A stretch of 44,966 nucleotides of DNA from Agrobacterium sp. a22-2 (GTDB lineage: Bacteria; Pseudomonadota; Alphaproteobacteria; Rhizobiales; Rhizobiaceae), in contig NZ_JAAXMM010000023.1 in the NCBI RefSeq assembly GCF_012276985.1, forward strand, positions 1-44,966. The letters are read 5' to 3'. Made by a program: the position numbers and the translations under genes. Position 1 is the stretch's first letter; each line of letters begins with the position of its first letter. A model generated the notes under the pieces. It saw only the letters and a list, made by a program, of their open reading frames with translations, was not told the DNA's origin and ran no database searches. Of this stretch, positions 1 through 6,957 are shown piece by piece.

Positions 1-50
1 ACCCATGGCCCCGGTGCCGGGTGGGCTGCGCCCGGCCACCATCGGCCCAT

Positions 51-80
51 AGCCGACCTTCGTGTCATCTGCAGCGAAAG
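51..80. repeat. Imperfect 30-bp direct repeat, left copy
   Basis: AGCCGACCTT (51-60) and CTGCAGCGAAAG (69-80) are separated by 8 bases. The same two blocks with the same 8-base spacing recur at 1540-1569, so two copies bracket the MFS transporter gene. The blocks are identical and the spacers mostly differ. This could be a footprint of insertion or simply two members of a dispersed intergenic repeat family. Confidence 0.6.
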
Positions 81-134
81 GCAGCAGGGAGCCCACTCTG
101 CGTGATGCTGCATAGCAAACGAATGTCGGCTATG

Positions 135-1421
135 TCATTCTTCTGCCCGTAGCCTTCTGGCCAACACACCCATCAGGAGCAGCGCAATTACAAGGAAGGT
201 TGCCCCAACCATCCACGCGGTGGGCGTTGTGTAAGCCTCGGCAACAGCTCCAACCAAGACCAAGCCAAATGCAGCCCCCAATTGCTGTACGAGTGAGCGC
301 AGTGACAGCATTGTAGACCGCTGTCGATCTTCAACGCAGGAATGCAGAATGCTGCTGGCAGGCGTTTCACTCGCGCCCAAGATCACCGAGTAGAGGATGA
401 AGATTGCAACAAAGCCAATGATATTTTCTTGTAACGCCAACGCGATTTGAACGGCTGCAAGACAGGCAAAAATCACTGATAGTGTGATAGCGTGACGGCG
501 TCTGAAAATCCGACTGATGTGAGAAGACAGTGACGCTCCAAAGGCAATTGAGAAGAAGTAGGTCGCCGTCAGTGCGCCAACCACAGAATTCGCGTAGCCA
601 TCATCCAGCATGGGTTTTGCGTGGGTTGGCCAGATCACTTCGACCGGGTTTGTAGCCATCAAGAACAAGGCAAGCGCCACTAGAAGGATCGAGAGTGTGG
701 GGTGTTTTAAGGCGAGCAGACCCGCATCTTTGATCACATGTGGAACGCCTGCGAACCCCTGTACGAGTGCCTTGGGGTTTAGCGGACGCCGCTTTTCCGA
801 AATGGCAAACACAGTGTAAGCGAACACAGCCAACATCAAAACAAAACTTGCCAAGTAAGAGACGTCGAAAATACTGAACCCTAGTCGAACTGCGCCTGAG
901 CCGAAGGCATCGGGCAACAGACCTCCAAAAATGGCACCGGAAGCCAATCCCATTGCATTGGCAAACTGGGCTTTTGCAAGAGCAGGTTGAACATCAACAT
1001 TTGGAGCCATGGCTTTGAAATTCTCGACAAACCACGCATCCAGAGTGCCGGAGCGCAGTGCACGTCCAAAGCCGATGAAGGCAAACGATAGGGCCAGAAC
1101 ATAGAAGTCGTGTGACGACACGAAGAGAGCCAGAGAGATCAGACTTGCAACGACCGCAGACAAGAAAACGGGCTTGCGTCCAACGTTGTCCGCCAGCCCA
1201 CCAAATGGCAATTCCATAGCTATGGTCGTGAGCGAGTAGACGCCAAAAAGAAGCGAAATCTGGAACAGGTCCATGCCTCGGTCGTTCAGAGCCAATGCAA
1301 CAACGGCCACTGTCAGACCCATCGCGAAGCGATCCAGAAACTGGTGTACTTGAAATACCCGAATGTGCCGCTGAGCAGACCGCGTGAGCAATTGGAATGA
1401 GAATTCGAGGTCGGTTGCCAT
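135..1421 (-). CDS. MFS transporter, drug-efflux type
   Basis: This is an inner-membrane major facilitator carrier of about 428 residues with a pattern of some twelve hydrophobic segments. The loop between segments 2 and 3 carries the classic MFS motif A (GGLADNVGRKP, about residues 74-84). A charged central loop (SEKRRPLNPKALV) separates the two halves. The substrate cannot be read from sequence. The frame stays open upstream to 1526, but the chosen ATG at 1421 leaves about 30 residues before the first membrane segment, which suits the family; no strong ribosome-binding site supports either start. The base composition is visibly less GC-rich than that of all later genes, and the gene lies between two copies of a direct repeat (51-80 and 1540-1569). 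Both suggest acquisition by transfer. It is oriented away from its right-hand neighbours and does not belong to their operon. Confidence 0.85.
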   Translation of the reverse strand: MATDLEFSFQLLTRSAQRHIRVFQVHQFLDRFAMGLTVAVVALALNDRGMDLFQISLLFGVYSLTTIAMELPFGGLADNVGRKPVFLSAVVASLISLALFVSSHDFYVLALSFAFIGFGRALRSGTLDAWFVENFKAMAPNVDVQPALAKAQFANAMGLASGAIFGGLLPDAFGSGAVRLGFSIFDVSYLASFVLMLAVFAYTVFAISEKRRPLNPKALVQGFAGVPHVIKDAGLLALKHPTLSILLVALALFLMATNPVEVIWPTHAKPMLDDGYANSVVGALTATYFFSIAFGASLSSHISRIFRRRHAITLSVIFACLAAVQIALALQENIIGFVAIFILYSVILGASETPASSILHSCVEDRQRSTMLSLRSLVQQLGAAFGLVLVGAVAEAYTTPTAWMVGATFLVIALLLMGVLARRLRAEE

Positions 1422-1539
1422 GTTCGTAGCATCGTCTACACCGGCACCAAATACAACAGATGTGCTGATCCGCAGTAAACCAACGCCTCGCGAAAGCGGT
1501 CGTTGGCGTACTTGCAGCGAACTCACACTTTGTCCGCAC

Positions 1540-1569
1540 AGCCGACCTTGGCGGGCACTGCAGCGAAAG
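1540..1569. repeat. Imperfect 30-bp direct repeat, right copy
   Basis: This is the second copy of AGCCGACCTT-N8-CTGCAGCGAAAG (see 51-80), placed about 120 bases upstream of the MFS start codon. Related strings such as TTTGTCCGCA lie beside it. The 1422-1677 stretch around it contains no convincing gene. Confidence 0.6.
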
Positions 1570-1677
1570 TCCGCAATGGCCCAACGCGGCCCTCGTCACG
1601 AAAAAATCACTTCGTCCCCTCGCCTTTCGGACCTATGGTCGCGACATCCTGCATCATCCCGAGAGGCACACACCATC

Positions 1678-1881
1678 ATGGCCATCGTCAAAATCGCCCT
1701 CACCGTCATCGGCGCCCTTGCCGCCCTGATGGGCCTTGTCTGGATCGGTCAGGGCACCGGCCTGTTCCCCTATCCAGCCTCCAGCTTCATGATCAACCAG
1801 AGCCCGTGGATCCTGCGCGGCGCCGTTTTGATGGTGGTCGGGCTGGCGGTCATCTGGGCTGCGCGGCGCTATATCCGGTAG
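1678..1881 (+). CDS. Small two-helix inner-membrane protein, unknown function
   Basis: This encodes 67 residues. A hydrophobic N-terminal helix (about 4-27) is followed by a short loop containing a GTGLFPYP motif and SFMINQSPW, then a second helix (about 47-62) and a basic C-terminal tail (AARRYIR), which suggests the tail faces the cytoplasm. The ATG at 1678 is preceded by a GAGAGG ribosome-binding site. Small proteins of this pattern are common in Rhizobiales and are usually left as hypothetical membrane proteins. It precedes the Hsp70 gene by about 200 bases and need not be cotranscribed with it. The GC content is back to that of the main chromosome here, so the compositional break lies just upstream. 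Confidence 0.7.
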   Translation: MAIVKIALTVIGALAALMGLVWIGQGTGLFPYPASSFMINQSPWILRGAVLMVVGLAVIWAARRYIR

Positions 1882-2088
1882 GTCGTTTCCTGCCGCCTGA
1901 GACAGTCGATCTCGCCGCCGCCACCCCTCAACAGTTGCCGCACCGCAGCATCTCCCCTTGCCATACCCTCCCGCCTGTGGCATCACGCCGGCTCTTCAAT
2001 CGTCGGGGTGCTTGATCACAAGGCGCCCCGTTTCGCGTTCGGGGGTTTCCCTGTTCCAACATTCCTAAACGACCAAGGAGCGGCGGCG

Positions 2089-3381
2089 ATGGCTGAGGCG
2101 CTGGGGCTGGATTTCGGCACGACAAACACGGTTCTGGCGCTGGCCGACAGCGCGACGACGACGCGCTCGGTGTCCTTCACCTCGGCGGCCGGCACCAGCG
2201 ACAGCATGCGCACGGCTCTGTCCTTCATGAAGGATGCACAGCTCGGCGCCCGCGCGCTGAAAGTCGAGGCCGGACAGGCGGCGATCCGCCAGTTCATCGA
2301 CAATCCCGGCGAATGTCGTTTCCTGCAGTCGATCAAGACCTTTGCGGCCTCGGCCCTGTTCCAGGGCACGCTGGTGCATGCGCGGCGCTTCCAGTTCGAA
2401 GACCTGATGGAAGTGTTTTTGCGGCGGCTGGAAGCCTATGCGGGCGATGGCTGGCCGGGCCATGCCAAGCGCATCGTCGCCGGCCGGCCGGTGCATTTCG
2501 CCGGCGCCAGCCCGGATCCGGATCTGGCGATGCGGCGCTACAACGAGGCGCTGTCGCGCTTCGGCTTTCCGGAAATCCACTATGTCTATGAGCCGGTGGC
2601 CGCCGCCTTCTATTTCGCCCAGCACCTGACCGCGGATGCAACCGTGCTGGTGGCAGACTTCGGCGGCGGCACGACCGACTATTCGCTGATCCGCTTCGAG
2701 ACATCCGGCGGCAAGCTTTCGGCCACGCCGGTTGGCCATTCCGGCGTCGGCATTGCCGGCGACCAGTTCGATGCGCGCATCATCGAGCATCTGGTAGCCC
2801 CCGAGATCGGCAAGGGCAGCCAGTTCAAGAGTTTCGACAAGGTGCTGGATATTCCGAGCAATTACTACACCTCGTTCTCGCGCTGGAACCAGCTGTCGAT
2901 CTTCAAGACATCGAAGGAATTCACCGACCTGAAATCGCTGGTGCGCCAGAGCCTTGCGCCCGACAAGCTGGAGCTGTTCATCGATCTGGTCGATCATGAC
3001 GAGGGTTATCCGCTCTACCAGGCGGTATCGGCCACCAAGATGGCGCTGTCGGCTGGCGAAGAAGCGCCGTTCAACTTTTCACCGCTCGGCAAGGCGGGGC
3101 AGAAGGTGGTCAAGCGAAGCGATTTCGAAAGCTGGATCGGCGCCGATCTGGCGCGCATCGAAGGGGCGCTCGACGAGGTGCTGGAAAAAACCCAGACCGC
3201 GCCCGGCAGCATCGACAAGGTGTTCCTGACCGGCGGCACGTCCTTCGTGCCGGCGGTGCGGCGGATCTTTACCGAGCGCTTTGCTAGCGACCGCATCGAG
3301 ACCGGCGGCGAACTGGTGTCGATCGCCCATGGCCTGGCACTGATCGGCGAGCGGGACGACATCGCGCAGTGGGCCGCCTGA
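2089..3381 (+). CDS. Hsp70-family protein, YegD-like
   Basis: This 430-residue protein has only the actin-fold ATPase part of Hsp70. It shows the phosphate-1 loop GLDFGTTNT (6-14), the YEPVAAA segment (about 167-173), the phosphate-2 motif VADFGGGTTDYS (about 188-199) and the adenosine motif LTGGTSFVPAVR (about 380-391). The C-terminal substrate-binding and lid domains of DnaK are missing, as in Escherichia coli YegD. The family is probably a cytoplasmic ATPase with a chaperone-like role, but clients are not known. The start was taken at 2089 because AAGGAG lies nine bases before it; the frame runs open further upstream to 2008 without a comparable site. It converges on the N-acetyltransferase-like gene at 3418. 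Confidence 0.85.
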   Translation: MAEALGLDFGTTNTVLALADSATTTRSVSFTSAAGTSDSMRTALSFMKDAQLGARALKVEAGQAAIRQFIDNPGECRFLQSIKTFAASALFQGTLVHARRFQFEDLMEVFLRRLEAYAGDGWPGHAKRIVAGRPVHFAGASPDPDLAMRRYNEALSRFGFPEIHYVYEPVAAAFYFAQHLTADATVLVADFGGGTTDYSLIRFETSGGKLSATPVGHSGVGIAGDQFDARIIEHLVAPEIGKGSQFKSFDKVLDIPSNYYTSFSRWNQLSIFKTSKEFTDLKSLVRQSLAPDKLELFIDLVDHDEGYPLYQAVSATKMALSAGEEAPFNFSPLGKAGQKVVKRSDFESWIGADLARIEGALDEVLEKTQTAPGSIDKVFLTGGTSFVPAVRRIFTERFASDRIETGGELVSIAHGLALIGERDDIAQWAA

Positions 3382-3410
3382 GCCTGGGGGCCGCGTGAGC
3401 CTAGGGCCGC
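3371..3410. repeat. Short tandem repeat across the Hsp70 stop codon
   Basis: The unit GGGCCGCSTGAGCCTR occurs at 3371-3387 and 3388-3403, with a partial third copy at 3404-3410. The first copy contains the Hsp70 TGA stop, so the stop context is duplicated. It looks like a small local duplication in the convergent intergenic region. Confidence 0.55.
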
Positions 3411-3417
3411 CCGATCG

Positions 3418-4257
3418 TTAGGCAGCCCGGCTTTGCGGCAGTCCGTCCAGCCTACGCCAGATGCGGTCCACCGTTGCCATATCGAGGCTGAGGCCAAAGA
3501 TGTCGCCGAGCACGCTGCGCATTTCCGGCGCCGACAGGACGGTCCAGCGGGTCTCGACGCCCCGGTCGAGGCAGCTGACCTCGCGGTTGCGCAGAAAGGC
3601 GCGGCCTCTGGCACTGGTTATGTTGACATCGAGATCGACGACCGGCGGCAGGGTCGCCCGGCGCATGCACTGCATCTGGGTGGCCGCAGAGCCGGGATCG
3701 CGCATGGCGACATGGTCGATCCCGTAAAGCGCCTGCCATTGCTCGCCGCATTTGCGCTCCAGCACCAGATCGCCAAGCCAGCCGTCGCCCGATCGGCTAT
3801 TGGTGGTGACGCGAAAGACGTCGCCGCCGATATATTGCGGGCTGCGGGTCACAAGGTTCACCAGACCGAACGGCGCGCCGGCCGAAAAGCCGCTATCGGC
3901 AAGCCAGCATTGGCCATCAATGGACACCACCGTCACCAGATGCGCCTGGCTGCGGTTGCGGATCTGTTCAACGCCGACCCGCGCCACAACCGGCAGGAAG
4001 GCAAAGCCCAGCGCCGACAGGGCCTTGCAGAACAGGCCGTTCAGTTGCTCGTCCTGGCCGCCGCGCCCGCCCTGTATGATCGTCTGCCAGGCCGTTGCGG
4101 CATCCCGGTCGGAGGCGTTGAGGAAGCCGTCGATGGTCTCATAGGGCAAGGCACGCATCTGCGCGGTGAGCAGGTGCTGCAGGCCCTCCACCGTGGTTGG
4201 AACCGCTTCAGCCTCCAGGTCCAGACGGGACAGATACTGGCAAAGATCGAAGGTCAT
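3418..4257 (-). CDS. Arylamine N-acetyltransferase homologue lacking the catalytic cysteine
   Basis: The 279-residue length and layout match the NAT family, cytoplasmic enzymes that move acetyl from acetyl-CoA to arylamines through a Cys-His-Asp triad. PYETID (38-43), an RGG motif (65-67), QNG-like LNG (72-74), ALGF (82-85) and VARV (91-94) are in family order. His106 (RSQAH) and Asp121 (WLADSGF) match the triad His and Asp. The usual RGGxCxE reads RGGQDEQ here, so the nucleophile position is Asp69. No frameshift near that codon restores a cysteine, so classical ping-pong acetyl transfer should not occur. The start at 4257 has a GGAG site 12 bases upstream; the frame extends to 4311. It is divergent from the LysR gene at 4350, its probable regulator. 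It could be a pseudo-enzyme or have a changed reaction. Confidence 0.8.
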   Translation of the reverse strand: MTFDLCQYLSRLDLEAEAVPTTVEGLQHLLTAQMRALPYETIDGFLNASDRDAATAWQTIIQGGRGGQDEQLNGLFCKALSALGFAFLPVVARVGVEQIRNRSQAHLVTVVSIDGQCWLADSGFSAGAPFGLVNLVTRSPQYIGGDVFRVTTNSRSGDGWLGDLVLERKCGEQWQALYGIDHVAMRDPGSAATQMQCMRRATLPPVVDLDVNITSARGRAFLRNREVSCLDRGVETRWTVLSAPEMRSVLGDIFGLSLDMATVDRIWRRLDGLPQSRAA

Positions 4258-4320
4258 GAAAATCACTCCGCGGAAAGCGGTTTTCTCGCAGAATTGACAG
4301 GTGTCGCGCAATCAGCGAAT

Positions 4321-4338
4321 TTGCATGACCCCATGCAA
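4321..4338. promoter_or_regulatory. Dyad operator candidate between NAT-like and LysR genes
   Basis: TTGCATG (4321-4327) and CATGCAA (4332-4338) form a perfect inverted repeat with a four-base spacer. It lies in the 92-base divergent intergenic region, 11 bases before the LysR start codon. LysR proteins commonly bind such dyads and repress their own gene while controlling the divergent one; that role is inferred. Confidence 0.45.
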
Positions 4339-4349
4339 GGAAGCAGACC

Positions 4350-5231
4350 ATGATTTCGGAATGGAATGATCTGCAGACCATCCTGGCCATTGCTGCGGCC
4401 GGAACTTTGTCCGGCGCTGCGCGGTCGCTCGGCGTCAACCAGTCCACGGTGTCGCGCCGCCTGCAGGCCATCGAGACCGGACTGAACCGCCCGGTCTTCA
4501 CCCGTACGCCGGATGGGCGCCTGGAGCCGAACGAGGCCGGCGGACGACTGATCGAGGCGGCACAGCGGGTACGCGAGACCGTGGCGGAAGCCAATTCCGA
4601 CCTGCGCACCATCCCGGCGCCGGTCCGGCTGGCCAGCTGCGAGGTCCTGTCGAAGGAATATGCGGCGCCGGCGCTTGCCGCCTGGTCCGTCGAGACTGGG
4701 TTGCCCAGCGATCTCACCATCTACAGCACCTTGTTCGAGATGCCGGAAGACTCCTTCGATATCATCGTCACGCCGCTTGAGTCGGCACCGGAAGACATGG
4801 TCGGCCGCCGCATCGGCGACCTGCGCTGGGGCCTTTACGCAACGCCCGACTATCTGGCGAACCAGCCGTTCGATCCCAAGGCGGCCTCGCTCAGCGGGCA
4901 CCGGGTCGTCCATCCCTCGGGTACGCTCGTCGACATCGCCGCCTGCAAATGGTTCTGCGCGCTGGGCGGCACCGCCGTGTTCAGTTCGTCCAGCACGCTC
5001 ACCCAGCGCGATGTGGCCGAGACCGGCGCGGGCATCGCCTTCCTGCCGTCCTCGATCGTGCCGGCCGGCTCGCCGCTGCTGCGGCTGGAGACGGAACTCG
5101 ATCTGCCGGTGACGGAGATCTGGATGGTTGCCCGGCGGGCGGTCATGGCGCAACCGCGCGTCGCCGCCTTCCTGCGCTGGTCCGGCTCGCATTTCCGCAG
5201 CACCGAGACGCCACTGAAGCGCGTCGGCTGA
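4350..5231 (+). CDS. LysR-family transcriptional regulator
   Basis: This 293-residue DNA-binding regulator has an N-terminal winged helix-turn-helix of LysR type (about residues 11-36: GTLSGAARSLGVNQSTVSRR), a linker helix, and a C-terminal effector-binding half. The effector half departs from the most common LysR substrate domain (PEDSFDIIVTPLESAPEDMVGRRI, split here only for reading), a pattern seen in the VtlR/CbbR-unlike short-effector members often found in Rhizobiales. AAGGAAG precedes the ATG by about 7 bases. The gene is divergent from the NAT-like gene and an 18-bp dyad lies in the gap, so autoregulation plus control of that neighbour is the simplest reading. The ligand is unknown. 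Confidence 0.88.
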   Translation: MISEWNDLQTILAIAAAGTLSGAARSLGVNQSTVSRRLQAIETGLNRPVFTRTPDGRLEPNEAGGRLIEAAQRVRETVAEANSDLRTIPAPVRLASCEVLSKEYAAPALAAWSVETGLPSDLTIYSTLFEMPEDSFDIIVTPLESAPEDMVGRRIGDLRWGLYATPDYLANQPFDPKAASLSGHRVVHPSGTLVDIAACKWFCALGGTAVFSSSSTLTQRDVAETGAGIAFLPSSIVPAGSPLLRLETELDLPVTEIWMVARRAVMAQPRVAAFLRWSGSHFRSTETPLKRVG

Positions 5232-5322
5232 TGGTGGGCAACAGTCCAGGCGCTGCCGGCGCCTGTTGACGACGGGGCATTCGGCTGTTTCCTTTGCCGC
5301 CGCGCCGTTCTAGAACAGGGCC

Positions 5323-6189
5323 ATGATATCCGCCAACGACCTCAACGCCGCCGAGCTTGCAGCGCTTCTGCATTTCCATGGGGATGCCGGCGTGGAATGG
5401 CTGCTGGAAGAGGCGCCGGTCGACCGGGTGGCGGCCTTCGCCGCCGAGCGGGAGGCGCGGCAAGCGCGCGTGCCAACTCCTGCCCCGGCCACGGCACAGA
5501 TGCCGGCAGCGGCCGCGAAACATCAGTCTGCCAGCGACAGGCCCGCGCCACGCCCGCAGGCGGCCATGCCGGTTGCCATTCCCGACGAACACGCCGTCAC
5601 CGAGGCACGGCTGACCGCCGAGAGCGCCCGCAGCCTGGCAGAGCTTAAAACCGCGATCGAGGGCTTTTCGGCCTGCAACCTGAAAATGAGCGCCCGCTCG
5701 ACGATCTTTGCCGATGGCGCTGCCGCCGGGCGAATCATGGTGATCGGCCCGATCCCCAATGGCGACGACGACCGCGAGGGTCTGCCGTTTTCCGGCCGGC
5801 CGGGCCAATTGCTGGACCGCATGCTGTCGGCCATCGGCATCACCCGGGCCGATACGCTGCTGACCACCGTCATTCCGTGGCGTCCGCCGGGCGACCGCAT
5901 GCCCTCAGTACCGGAAAGTGCCATCTGCCGCCCGTTCATCGAACGCCAGATCGAGCTTGCCGAGCCGCGCGCCGTGCTGTTGCTCGGCAATTTCACCGCC
6001 CGGTTCTTCTTCGGCGGCAACGAGACTATTCACGCGCTGCGCGGCCAATGGCGCGAGATCGCCTGCGGCAGCCACACGGTGTCGGCCATGGCCAGCCTGC
6101 ATCCGCAGGAGCTGCTGACTGCGCCTGCCACCAAGGCGCTGGCCTGGCAGGACCTGCTGGCCTTCAAAAGCCGAATCGCCGCGACCTGA
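5323..6189 (+). CDS. Uracil-DNA glycosylase, family-4-like with degenerate Fe-S site
   Basis: The C-terminal 180 residues follow the family 4 (UdgA/phage SPO1 polymerase-like) uracil-DNA glycosylase pattern: VIGPIPNGDDDREGLPFSG (140-158), WRPPGDRMP (186-194), ICRPF (201-205), LLLGN (219-223) and a final LHPQELL (259-265) with the conserved His260. Such enzymes remove uracil from DNA at the start of base-excision repair. In the Thermus enzyme four cysteines hold a 4Fe-4S cluster; by my recalled alignment only Cys118 and Cys202 remain, with Phe115 and Trp186 at the other two places. The usual GExPG motif has become GPIPN. An N-terminal extension of about 100 residues, rich in Ala and Pro, precedes the fold. 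The ATG at 5323 has only a weak ribosome-binding site. It is a lineage-specific variant with uncertain activity. Confidence 0.8.
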   Translation: MISANDLNAAELAALLHFHGDAGVEWLLEEAPVDRVAAFAAEREARQARVPTPAPATAQMPAAAAKHQSASDRPAPRPQAAMPVAIPDEHAVTEARLTAESARSLAELKTAIEGFSACNLKMSARSTIFADGAAAGRIMVIGPIPNGDDDREGLPFSGRPGQLLDRMLSAIGITRADTLLTTVIPWRPPGDRMPSVPESAICRPFIERQIELAEPRAVLLLGNFTARFFFGGNETIHALRGQWREIACGSHTVSAMASLHPQELLTAPATKALAWQDLLAFKSRIAAT

Positions 6190-6208
6190 GCGCGATTGGC
6201 GATTTTTT
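6174..6208 (+). terminator. Intrinsic terminator candidate after the UDG gene
   Basis: AATCGCC (6174-6180) pairs with GGCGATT (6198-6204), and six T residues run from 6203 to 6208. The stem begins inside the last codons of the glycosylase gene. The stem is only seven base pairs, so strength is uncertain. Confidence 0.45.
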
Positions 6209-6347
6209 CGGCAATCATGAACAATATGTGAAAACCGGTATGCGCTTTGTGCATATCAGCGCCGCGCCAAACCGCATTGCCGAATCGATGGTGCGGTGCA
6301 ATATAGACTTCAGCCGTGGGAGGACCGGACGACAAGGAACCACAGCA

Positions 6348-6539
6348 ATGACGACCCGCCTTCGCGCCATTCACAGCAATTTCGAGACATTGCGTCTGGC
6401 CGGTGAACCCATCAGATCAAGCCATCCCTATCACCGTTTCGGATCGGCAACCAACGAGCAGATCAGCGCGCGCGTGTTCAGCCGCATCGGCCAGATCACC
6501 CGCCCATCGGCTGTCTTCGCCGATTTTCGCGAATCCTGA
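6348..6539 (+). CDS. Small hypothetical protein, 63 aa
   Basis: I do not recognise this gene. It encodes 63 residues, basic and soluble, with no membrane segment. A central HPYHRFGSATNEQ stretch and an ISARVFSRIG segment stand out. AAGGAA lies about eight bases before the ATG at 6348, good support for translation. It stands alone between the glycosylase terminator and a 17-bp palindrome. A second small gene (6676-6846) lies downstream and shares an H-x-FGR-F-like segment (HRFGS here, HAFGRF there), so the two may be distant relatives, though that match is short. Confidence 0.5.
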   Translation: MTTRLRAIHSNFETLRLAGEPIRSSHPYHRFGSATNEQISARVFSRIGQITRPSAVFADFRES

Positions 6540-6595
6540 GCGGCGGCGAAGCTGCCGGGTATCGCCCGGCACTGACTGCATAGCTGCCCCGCACC

Positions 6596-6612
6596 ATTGT
6601 GCATTGCACAAT
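6596..6612. promoter_or_regulatory. Perfect 17-bp palindrome, operator candidate
   Basis: ATTGTGCA-T-TGCACAAT is fully symmetric around one central base. It lies between two small unknown genes, 64 bases upstream of the start at 6676. Its length and 8-1-8 form suit a dimeric transcription factor site. The factor is not identified. Confidence 0.5.
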
Positions 6613-6675
6613 TTCCTGTCCGGGGCGATTATGCGGCATCGCTTCAAGACCTAAGGTAACTCTAGGATAGTCGTC

Positions 6676-6846
6676 ATGATCGCAAGACCCCATCCATTGC
6701 GCAGCCTGAAGGAAGCCGTGTTGCAGATCAGCTCGGCCATCAGCGCTTCGGAAGAATACAGCCGCGCCTCCTCGGCGGACCCGAGCCACGCCTTCGGCCG
6801 GTTCCCGTCGAAGGTTCATGGCGGCCTGACGGGCATTCCGCTCTGA
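6676..6846 (+). CDS. Small hypothetical protein, 56 aa
   Basis: This is a short reading frame of 56 residues starting MIARPHPLRSLKEAV and ending HGGLTGIPL. The first half looks helical and amphipathic (LRSLKEAVLQISSAISASEE) and the second half is loop-like with HAFGRFP. An AGGA site lies about ten bases before the ATG. It follows the perfect palindrome at 6596-6612, which may control it. The function is unknown; the evidence is the ribosome-binding site, the placement and the ordinary codon use. From 6847 to 6957 there is only the short gap before the convergent gene. Confidence 0.4.
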   Translation: MIARPHPLRSLKEAVLQISSAISASEEYSRASSADPSHAFGRFPSKVHGGLTGIPL

Positions 6847-6957
6847 GCGGAGGCCGGGCAGCATTTGCTGAATGTTTGAAGACATGGCCGCCGGCGCTTT
6901 CGCGTCGGCGTTTTCGTATCCGGCTTCAGCCGGCACCTCTTGCAGGGTCCGCGGCGC

